A DNA stretch of 64,000 nucleotides from Fasciola hepatica. Taxonomy: Eukaryota; Platyhelminthes; Trematoda; Plagiorchiida; Fasciolidae. Below, piece after piece: positions 55,719 through 64,000 of the stretch. The stretch lies in the NCBI GenBank assembly GCA_948099385.1, contig CANUEZ040000014.1, positions 372,001 through 436,000 of the forward strand, given 5' to 3'. Made by a program: the position numbers and the translations under genes. The notes under the pieces are model-generated. The model saw nothing but the letters and a program-made list of their open reading frames with translations, searched no databases and was not told the DNA's origin. The stretch's first letter is position 1. Each line of letters opens with the position of its first letter.

Positions 55719-56653
55719 CCGTAAACTCTAACGCGGCCAGAAGTATGAGAATACAATGATCTCAGTAGGTTCACGAACTTCTGGGACATACCTTTTCGAT
55801 AAAAAGCACGGAATAGCGCTGCTCGACCAACTGAATCGACGGCACGCTTCAAGTCTAAGAAAACCACTACTGTCGGTCGATGGTGTGCGTGACGCGTTTC
55901 AAGTAGTCGGCAAAGAGTAAAAATCTGGTCCATGCATCCTCGACCTGGGCGGAATCCAGCCTGCTGTTCGCAGGAGTTCCTATAGCGAACCGGTGTAAGA
56001 CGGTGCAGCAAAATCGAGGCTAATACTTTGGTGAATATCGGAATTAAGCTGATCCCACGATGATTATTACAGTCATTGCGTATTCTTTGCTTGAACATGA
56101 GAACAATCAATGAATCGCTCCATATTAACGGAATACGCTCATCGTCCCAGATGTCACGGAGCAAGGTCGTAAGTGATTTTATCAAAACATTCCCACCCAG
56201 TTTGAAAACAACTGGGGGAAGTTCGTCAGGACCGACCACTTTCCCTCGCTTTAGTAATCGAATGCTCGACTCCACTTCCACTTCCGATAGGGGCTCAAGT
56301 GATACCACCCACGGAATCGCACTTGTTGACACACAGAAGTAACTACATCAGCGCACGGCCGGCTAAACTGCTCCTTGAAATATTCGGCCCGACGGCCCAT
56401 TCTTTGCTCTTTCCCGTGAATGGGTTCCCCATTCCTATCGCAAATCGTTTCAATTACCTAAATGCGCCGTCCACCGGTATCACGAATAAGTTCGAACAGT
56501 CTTTGACTGTTACCTGAAGAAGCTGCTATTTCCATTTCTTCGGCTACCTTAATTCGCCGATTTTCGCGATCCTTTTTAAGTCTTTTCGTAAATTGCTTCT
56601 GTGGATGTCTTCGTACCTTATTTATCACCTTTAAGTTCGAGAGCTGACGCTTT
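55719..56653 (-). mobile_element. LINE reverse transcriptase fragment, antisense to its neighbour
   Basis: Minus-strand open frame of 205 residues (56,332-55,715): LPPVVFKLGGNVLIKSL, CNNHRGISLIPIFTKVLASI, FRPGRGCMDQIFTLCRLLET, VFLDLKRAVDSVGR, SLYSHTSGRVRVYG. It stops before motif B and YADD. It matches 39,696-40,594 of the LINE at 38-42 kb with only a handful of substitutions, including the shared changed motif A, so the two copies derive from one recent source. It lacks the LTR insertion and therefore shows the pre-insertion sequence. Confidence 0.9.
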
Positions 56654-56999
56654 CTCCCAAAGAAAATTGACCGTTTACATTCAGGGCTAGAGTTTGCAAA
56701 AGTGCGCCCATGCCACCGACAAAGCCCACCCCAGAACATACTGTCTCAAAACGGGGATCACAACAAATCCTAGGTTGTTTAAGTCAACGACAATTTCGTT
56801 TAGTACATACGAAATGAATCTTAGTAGACCGGGTGAACCCCATAGTTCGAAAACATATCGCAAGAGAAGTCTGTGGAGACCTTTCACGTCCAAACCGATT
56901 TTGAAAAGAGAAAGTTTGTAGGTGGGTGAGAAGAAAGAGAGGGGAGGGATGTTCTATGAATTAACCGTCCGGAGGGTACAGAAAACAGTTCAGTTCCGT
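56654..56999. other. Spacer with an unidentified short open frame
   Basis: A 68-residue minus-strand frame (56,893-56,687) is hydrophobic (LNNLGFVVIPVLRQYVLGW) but matches nothing I know. No repeat was recognised. Confidence 0.3.
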
Positions 57000-58035
57000 T
57001 CAGTTCAAATAACCACTAACCATGCACTGGGTGCGGTGGCCTTGGTTGCTATCTCCTGGCGACAGCCTCAATCGGAAACAATGAGAAAGGAGAGAAATAT
57101 TTAAGGAGCAGTAAATCAAGTACAAATATTGGTAACAAGTCAATAAAGAAAGTTTGTGAATACAAGAGCACCACTGATCCCAACACCTAATCATTTCCTG
57201 CAGCGTATATAACCACTGAGTGGAAAGGTCTCTTGGACCCCACCCGGGAAGTCTAACACGCCCTACATGGCCAGGTCTACAGGTTGGGTTTTTCATACCT
57301 TTTTCCGTGTCATAGATTGATCACCCTTACTCATCTTCCAACTGGTACCCGCCTCAGCGAACATGGCGCGCCGAGGAATTCTGTCACCGGACATGCGCAA
57401 CACATGTCCCAACCATCTTAGCGTGGTGATCTTAGGTGTTTCATCTAATGTTTCGGTTCGTGAACCTAAGACTCCGCCGAACCTCAGCATCGCTTATACG
57501 GTGTTCCCAACAGATTCGAGCAATGCTACCGACAACCTTCATATATCCTCCTTCCGCAACGGCCATGTTTCTAAACCATGCAGAAACACGGACTTGAATG
57601 CTGCAGCGTATACTCAACCCATGGTAGATAAACGGATGTCACGTCGACGCCACAGATGACTGATGGGCAAATGCAGAACGAGCCCTCTGTATATGCAAAG
57701 ACACCTCATCCGATATCCGACCGCTGGGTGAAATGCATCTGCCCAGATAACAAAACTTATTTACCAGGCCTAGTTTCTCCAGAAACTGAAATGTCTGGAG
57801 TATGACCAACCCAATCCTGCAACAGCATCTTGCACTTTGAAGCTGCGAAACGCACACCGCAGAAAAAAACTGAACGGTCGAGGTCCGTGATCGCGACAGA
57901 AACCTGATAAGGACGACTAGCTGCCTGTGCTTGGGATTGGCATTGAGAAATATTGGGAATAGTGACGGCTGAGACAAGATCGGAGGAACAAAACCCAGAA
58001 TAAGAGGTAAAAGCCAACTGTCCGGCGATGGACAA
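57000..58035 (-). pseudogene. LINE 3' portion, decayed
   Basis: Minus strand, in order: RFAASKCKMLLQDWVGHTPD (58,035 downward), LGLVNKFCYLGRCISPSGRI and VSLHIQRARSAFAHQ (57,977-57,639), a decayed ACETWPL-type stretch, TLRWLGHVLRMSGDRIPRRA (57,490-57,293), and VGRVRLPGWGPRDLSTQWLY (57,296-57,000). This is the region following YADD in the LINE families of this window, closest to the copy at 22.7-23.4 kb. 5'-truncated just after the catalytic core, with many stops. Confidence 0.82.
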
Positions 58036-58099
58036 GCAACTGCAGATCGGATGTTAGAAATGGGCCATCTACCAGGCGGATGGATTCATGTTGGACCTA

Positions 58100-60190
58100 G
58101 TCGAGAAGAGATAACGAAGACGAAGCTCCACCTTACACGCGACAGCAGTATTCAAGTTTCGGACGAATTAGAGTTTTGTGCTGTAAGAGGAGGTGGGCTG
58201 GTTTGACGAAAATTCTGGCGCGGAATAGAAAATCAATCTTGCGCGCAGCACGAGAAGCAAGCGAACATATGTACGGAGACCAAAATAGGGAGGAGACCAT
58301 CGAAAAATCCAAGGGAGGCATCAGTCGGAGGAACGAAGGGAAATCAAACCGAAATTTAAATGGGGAGAAAAGGAATGGTGTTTGAGGGAAATCGGGAGGA
58401 GATATTTTGGAAGCAGTGAACAGAACACGATTTTGAGAGCCCTAAGAGGAAATCTGCCCAAGGCCCAAATTGCGTGATGTTACAAGAACAAAACGGTCGC
58501 GGTCGATGTTGGGGGTGGCATGATGGGAGGTGGGTTACGAAAGGGAATAGTGAAGGGTGGCACTATCGGCAAAACCGTGGATGGTGCTTGAAGTAGTGGA
58601 TAAAACATTAGTAAAAAGCAGAGAGAAGGTGGGTGAAAGTACAGAACCTTGGAGAACACCGGCATTCACAGGAAAAGGATGTGATCGAACCCCACTGACT
58701 CGAACGGAGATGGTCGGTTACTGAGAAAACTCTACGTCCACAAGACAACGGCTGAAAGAAACCCAAAAGTGGGCAATTTAGACAGTAAAACATTGTACCA
58801 GACACGGTCAAAATCCTTCAATATGTCTAATGAGACCAGGTGTGTTTCTCCGTGGTTATTAAGTGCCGCTGACCATGAGACCACAGCTAGTAGATCAATC
58901 GTGGAACGACGAGGCCGGAACCCATATTGACGATCGTTTAGCAGTCTACGTTCGAGGAACAGTCACAACTGGTTGGGATTTGTGGTCTCCATGACTTTCG
59001 AAATGACAAAAGTTAGGGAAGTGGAACAATAGTTGTTCAGGTCGAAGGAGATGCGTGTTTGGGAATAGAAGTCACGGCTCCTTTCCGTGAGGCGGGAAAC
59101 GTACCAGATTGGAGTGAAAGGCAAAAAAACGACGTTAAGTGGGTGCTAACTTTAGGGTACACATTTTCAGGACGATGAGCGGTATACCGTCCAGACCAAC
59201 TGGTTTATTTTGGTCGAGTAATTGTAAAGCCTGGCGGATCTTTCTGGTTGTGATAAGGGGAATAAAAGAGCGGCTAGTAAAAGCGGTTGAAGGCGGAAGA
59301 ATAGAATAGTTGAATGAAGTGGAATTAAAGACAAGCCAAGAGACGAAAACCTCGACCTTTTCATGCGGTTCACAGACTGAAGGGCCAGAGGAGTTAGAGA
59401 TACAAGAGAAACTGGAGGGGCAAATATTACGGAAATCGGCTTTGACTAGGGGCCGAAATGATTGGCTACCAGCAGCGAAAAAAACACTAGACGTTCGGCT
59501 TTGTGGCAGACGAAACGATCCTTGACTTTCTGACTGGAAAGTGAACACTTGCTTCTCGGCTACACCAAGAGACAGCGAGACTGGGGAGTAGTGGAGCGGC
59601 ACTATCGTCTGAATGCCAAATTTTTTAAGCAAACAGCGCGATTGCAAGCGTGGATAAACCACTCAGGAGAACGTAGCCTGCCGAGTTTGAAAAAAGTGTG
59701 GGATAAAAAAGCACGTCTTGGAGAACGGTCTCGGTAAAGTTTGAAACGGGGGAAAGAAACATGAGAAGTGAAGTAACAATCACCCCCGGAGTTGAAGGCC
59801 AGAAAATCACGAAAAGCATCCCAGTTGGGTGAATCGTAAAGCCAAAAGGTACGCCTGGAGATGCACGTAGCAACTGGACGAGAAAATGCGGTGGGGAGGG
59901 AGATAAGACAGTGGTCCGATAAGCCAAGTGGAGGAAGAAAGGTGATATCACAGGATAAGGAGGGGAAAGAATTAAGAAGATCGAGGGTATGTACATGATC
60001 ACCGGCCCAATCAGGAATGCGTGTGGGGAAATCAACGAGTTGACTGAGATTGCTGACCAGAGAAAAAACTTCCGCGTCACGCCCCACAGCCATATTTTCA
60101 GAACAGTGCAAAAGCTTGTTCTTATTGTGGACATTTAAGTCACCAAGAATGATAACTTGGCAAATGAGATCTGATGCCAACAAGTTCTCA
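58100..60190 (-). pseudogene. Jockey/CR1-like LINE, decayed
   Basis: A different LINE type from the rest. The minus-strand endonuclease end (60,183-59,602) reads VIILGDLNVHNKNKLLHCSE, LVDFPTRIPDWAGDHVHTLD, LLNSFPSLSCDITFLPPLGL and SDHCLISL. The reverse transcriptase start (59,300-59,135) reads IRQALQLLDQNKPVGLDGIP and LIVLKM. The middle RT (59,130-58,600) is in fragments. The C-terminal ASRAARKIDFLFRARIFVKP, HLLLQHKTLIRPKLEYC is at 58,321-58,133. The order is complete, so a nearly full-length 3' half was inserted and then decayed. The order suggests the Jockey/CR1 group; the exact clade needs a tree. Confidence 0.8.
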
Positions 60191-60229
60191 GTGCCCTTCG
60201 AGCCTAGCCATGCTGCTTAGACGTGTCAG

Positions 60230-61093
60230 CGTTTTATCGATATAGTTTGTAAGGCGTTATATTTTCCTTCACCTAATCAGATGACGTCCTTATCGGTACC
60301 TCAACTAGAGACGAACACCTGATATACCTGCGCGCACTTTGTCACCGCCTAGCCCATCTTGGAATTACAGTTAACGTTCCAAAGTGCGTGATATGCGTGG
60401 AATCCCTGAAATTCCTGAGACATGAGGTCTGATCCACGGAGATCACAAATACAAAAAAGACAAGCCATGTTAGACTACCCAGGGCCTATGTCGACTAGAA
60501 AGTACCGGCGTTTTATTGGTTTGGCGAATTTCCACCGACCTTTCATACCGCAGTCCGTCCAAATAATGCAACCTCTCACTAACCTCCTCAACGGTAGAGC
60601 AAACAGGCTAGGTTTCACACACTCAGCAAGAGTCGCCTTTGAGTAACCTAAGCAAGCCATCAGCAATTTAACCTCTAACATCAACCGGGCAGCCCCAATC
60701 GCGCTAGTAACCGATGCATCAGAAACAGCCGTAGGAGCCGGGCTGGAACAACGGGTAGATGACGAACAGAAACCAATGGCTTTCTTTTCCAAAAAACTAC
60801 ACCCAGCGGAAACGAGGCATAGTACCTTCGGACGTGAAATCCTAGCAATTTAATTGAATACCAGATTCTTTAGATACATCTTAAAAGGATGCGATTTTAA
60901 AATGTACACGCATCGTGAGCCGACTATTCACGCTCTACGTGTCATCACAGACCGGTATTCCCCTGCGGAATCCAGAAACTTAAGCTACATCACTCAATCC
61001 ACGAGTGACATGCGTCATACGTCAGGTGTCGCTAATTCAGTGGCTGAGGCATTATTTCGAGAACACCGACCTGATCAAGCTCAAGGACATTGA
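60230..61093 (+). pseudogene. Gypsy reverse transcriptase end and RNase H
   Basis: Reads YLRALCHRLAHLGITVNVPK and CVICVESLKFLRHEV (60,320-60,425), then RKYRRFIGLANFHRPFIPQS and VQIMQPLTNLLNGRANRLGF (60,490-60,615), the thumb region of Gypsy RT. RNase H follows: ALVTDASETAVGAGLEQRVD, FFSKKLHPAETRHSTFGREI, FRYILKGCDFKMYTHREPTI, DRYSPAESRNLSYITQSTSD, ending VANSVAEALFREH. Closest in wording to CsRn1-like fluke elements. Stops at 60,644 and 60,851 and a truncated start make it inactive. Integrase is not seen. Confidence 0.85.
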
Positions 61094-61199
61094 CTCCGCT
61101 CAAATAAACGACCCAGAATAGGAGCTTCACCATAGGAACCCGTCAACAAAGCTCGAGGTAGACCCACTCCCATTTACAGATGCTCAGCAAATGCGCGGC

Positions 61200-61372
61200 A
61201 TGTCTGTAACGACATCATCTGTTGTATTTATGTAACCATCATTAAGTTTCTCTACCTACACTTTACGTCTGTTATTAGTCAAATAAAGCGCTCATTACTA
61301 CTCTTTGATTTTGCTATTCGAAACTCCTAATCTGTCGCTGTCATATTCACAAAAATTTACTTGACTAATAAC
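61200..61372 (+). repeat. LTR-like end and leader before a Gypsy gag
   Basis: AATAAA at 61,282-61,287 followed by a CA/T-rich run, in the position expected of the R-U5 part of a 5' LTR, and about 65 bases of leader before the gag ATG at 61,373. Neither the LTR start nor a primer-binding site was identified, so boundaries are guesses. Confidence 0.35.
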
Positions 61373-62383
61373 ATGGATCCTTCTATTATCAAACCCAAGT
61401 GCTTTGATGTCGATCCGAACGCGCCAGATGCATCTACTTGATGGAATCACTGGTTCCGTACTCTGAACAGTTATCTCAAAAACACAGAATCCGCCAATCC
61501 TGATAAATTGAACACTCTTGTACACTTTGTGGACTCATCTGTTTAGGATTACATCTCGGAATGTACTGAGTACGAGTCCGCCATTAAGATACTCAAGAAA
61601 ATCTACCTCCGACCTAAGAACGTGGTATACGCTCGGTATCTTTTGGCAACCTGTAAGCAAAAAAACGGGCAGGACGTTGATCAGTTCTTGCAGAAAGGAT
61701 TGTGATTTCAAAGCAGTTACCTCATTGCAACATACAAACGAATCTGTACGGGACGCTCTAATCTCCGGTTTGCAGTCCTTGACTGCCCGAGAAAAGCTTC
61801 TGGCACAACACGAATTGGGCCTTGACGAGGCGTACGAACTTGTCAGATCTCTCGAACTGGCTCATAAACAGTCAATCATACACAAATAATCAATCAGTCT
61901 CTTGCTTTTCGACCCCCTCCAAATCATGCATACCTGTCACATACCCTACTCCTTCCAACACATCTGTTCTGGCAGTTGCTGGCCAAATATGCTACTTTTG
62001 TGGATGCAACAAACACCCCCGTTCTAAATGTCCAGCCCGGGAAACAACTTGTAAAATGTGTGGCAAACTGGGTCATTTCCAACGTGTTTGTAAATCCAAA
62101 TCGAAAAAACATCACATGAATTCTGCCCTCGACCCCTTATTGCCCAGGATGTTTCTTGCCGCAGCCCCAAACTGTTTACCACGCACAATCACCAGTATTC
62201 TTGTTAATAGGACACCTCTCCAAGCACCGATCGATATTGATAGTTCTGGGAACTACTGTTCCCATACAGTTGTACACACTCACAATTGGGAACTTCAGCC
62301 TACGGACTCAAACATTACTATGGCGTTGACCTCGCTCTGCTACTCTACCACGGGTTACTGCCATGTGTCTATTCAATATAAAC
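61373..62383 (+). pseudogene. Gypsy gag and protease start
   Basis: The ATG at 61,373 opens MDPSIIKPKCFDVDPNAPDA, then TGA (61,439) and TAG (61,544) interrupt it. It continues ISECTEYESAIKILKKIYLR, ARYLLATCKQKNGQDVDQFL and, after a frameshift near 61,700, VRDALISGLQSLTAREKLL. Two CCHC zinc knuckles follow (CYFCGCNKHPRSKC and CKMCGKLGHFQRVC, about 61,990-62,092). A protease segment ends the piece: ITSILVNRTPLQAPIDIDSS, with active site DSSG, and SNITMALTSLCYSTTG. It is cut by a SINE at 62,384. The upstream pol at 60.2-61.1 kb is probably from another copy, since pol should follow gag. Confidence 0.82.
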
Positions 62384-62597
62384 ATACCGGTGGTGGTCGA
62401 GTGGTTTAGAGCGTTTGCTTACCACCTTGGAGATCCGAGGTTCGAATCCCCGCTACAACCGGTTACTTTGGTGGTAGACTGTAATCCACTGTTGTCTGGA
62501 TCGTTACCACACCTTACCTATTGGGGACTTATGTGGTTCTTTGCCACCCCAAGCCTCAGGGTCTGGTTGCCGGTTATACCTAATAGTGCAGTGGGCT
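62384..62597 (+). repeat. tRNA-derived SINE
   Basis: The head carries an A-box-like TGGTCGAGTGG (62,394-62,404) and a perfect B box GGTTCGAATCC (62,439-62,449), with partly pairing ends (CGGTGGT / ACAACCG). The anticodon arm does not fold as a tRNA. The body (62,470-62,597) matches 23,836-23,965. It sits between a Gypsy protease remnant and a LINE. Confidence 0.75.
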
Positions 62598-64000
62598 ATG
62601 GGGTGATTGCCCCTTCCCGACAAACTTCCCCCAGTTCTTTTCAAACTGGGTGGAAATGTTTTGATAAAATCACTTACGACCTTGCTCCGTAATATTTGGA
62701 ACGCGGAGCGTATTCCGTTAATATGGAGTGAGTCGTTGATTGTTCCTATCTTCAAGAAGGGAATACGCAATGACTGCAGTAATCATCGTGGGATTAGCTT
62801 AATCCCGATAGTCACCAAAGTATTAGCTTCGATTTTGCTGCATCCACTTACACCGGCTCGCGAGAGCGATGTCCGCGAACAACAGGCTGGATTCCGCTCA
62901 GGTCGAGGATGCATGGACCAAATTTTTACTCTTCGCCGACTACTTGAAACACGTCACACGCACCGCCGACCGACAATAATGATTTTCTTAGACTTAAAAG
63001 GCGCTTTCGATTCAGTTGATCGAGCAGCGCTTTTCACTACTCTCCATCGAAAAGGTATGCCCCAGAAGTTCGTGAACCTACTGAGATCATTGTATTCTCA
63101 TACTTCTGGCCGCTTTAGAGTTTACGGTGAACTAGCTGGTCAGTTCGAAACGACCAGTGGTGTTCGACAAGGACGTCCCATATCTCCATTCCTGTTCAAC
63201 TTCGTCATGGACGAAATAATGGACAGTGCGCTGCAAAATCTTCAGGATGTAGGCGTCGAACTAAGAAATAGTGGAAAGCTGTGTGACCTAGATTACGCGG
63301 ACGACGTTGACTGCTTGTTCGAATCCACGGAACGTGTTCAACGTGCACTAGATAGACTCTCAAAAGCTGTAGTTTCATTCGGCATGCGCTTTGCACCCTC
63401 AAAGTGTAAGGTGATGTTACAAAACTGGACGTCAACGATTCTGAGCTTGATGCTCGATGGGGAGGTGCTGTCAGTTGTCGACCACTTCAACTACCTCGGC
63501 AGCAGCGTGACGACGGATGGGAGCACAGTAGTAGAGGTGAGCACGCGTATATCAAAGGCTCGAGCAGCGTACGCTGGACTGAAACACTTGTAGCGTCGAT
63601 CTGATATTTTACTGAAGTTGAAAGGTCGTGTTTACTGTGCTGCCATGCGTTCAGTTTTGTTGTATGGTTGCGAAACTTGGAGTCTGAGTGCTGAGGATAT
63701 TCGTCGTCTTTAGGTTTTCGACCATCGATGTTTACGTAGTATCGCCAAGATCGGGCGGAATAGCCGAGTAGGCAATGCTGAGGTCAGAAAGCGAGTATTG
63801 GGTAATAATTCAGAGAACGTTTTGTCACAGCGTATCCAACTTAGCAGACTTCGTTGGTTGGGGCACGTGTTACGTATGGCAAACACATGTCTACCGTACC
63901 GTATCCTATTCTCAGTTCCCCAAAGGGAGTGGAAGAAACCACGTGGAGGTCAACAAATGACGTAGCAGCGAGGAATGAGAAAATGTACAGCAAACTTAGG
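62598..64000 (+). mobile_element. 5'-truncated LINE with long open reverse transcriptase frame, running off the window
   Basis: A 328-residue open frame (62,607-63,593) covers the whole reverse transcriptase: LPPVLFKLGGNVLIKSL, CSNHRGISLIPIVTKVLASI, FRSGRGCMDQIFTLRRLLET, IFLDLKGAFDSVDRAAL (motif A intact), SGVRQGRPISPFLFNFVMDE (motif B), LCDLDYADDVDCLFE (YADD intact) and FAPSKCKVMLQNW. The reading frame continues past TAG stops at 63,591, 63,711 and 63,963 through [19 protein letters not shown] and LSRLRWLGHVLRMANTCLPY to the window edge. The first 1.5 kb with the endonuclease is missing. It is the best-preserved RT core here and of the same family as the copy at 38-42 kb. Confidence 0.92.

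Noticed and set aside
62384..62460. Functional tRNA gene
   Set aside because: A and B boxes are present, but the anticodon arm does not fold and the body continues as a repeated SINE.

Overview
The window looks like repeat-laden nuclear DNA of a flatworm, most likely a digenean fluke. This rests on three things: a eukaryotic split gene with introns of 32-43 bases at its 5' end and kilobase introns at its 3' end (a skew known from schistosomes), fluke-style AP-endonuclease LINEs, and CsRn1-like Gypsy plus Penelope-like remnants. The species cannot be fixed from sequence alone.

One host gene is recognised: a vezatin (VEZT) orthologue on the minus strand, from 46,662 down to 18,029. It can be assembled as 11 exons and 10 introns with consistent reading phase, giving about 763 residues; human vezatin is about 779. 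Exons 1-6 lie within 1.1 kb, separated by five micro-introns. Exons 7-11 are spread over the remaining 27 kb and separated by introns of 12.9, 3.6, 2.2, 1.8 and 5.7 kb. The large introns are filled with retrotransposon copies and (TA)n arrays.

Layout. 1-18,028: the 3' flank of VEZT, old and gene-poor, with a decayed Penelope-like element (7.1-8.5 kb) and a decayed LINE endonuclease (13.5 kb). 18,029-46,662: VEZT. Intron 10 carries a decayed plus-strand LINE and a SINE body; intron 8 an internally deleted minus-strand LINE; intron 7 (TA)n and tRNA-like repeats; intron 6 a composite plus-strand LINE, a near-full-length minus-strand LINE interrupted by a 441-bp solo LTR, and a further minus-strand LINE. 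46,663-47,009: putative promoter. 47,010-64,000: stacked retroelements: a deleted LINE, a Gypsy element split by a LINE insertion, a LINE endonuclease half abutting an antisense reverse transcriptase fragment, two more minus-strand LINE remnants (one Jockey/CR1-like), a second Gypsy pol, a Gypsy gag-protease, a tRNA-headed SINE, and a LINE with a long open reverse transcriptase frame that runs off the window.

The most notable observations are the complete vezatin model with its micro-introns; three pairs of nearly identical direct repeats (0.9-1.4 kb) that bracket VEZT exons; and a LINE whose 5' leader appears to be the captured tail of another LINE, found at two loci. I found no bacterial-style system, CRISPR array, rRNA or convincing functional tRNA gene.
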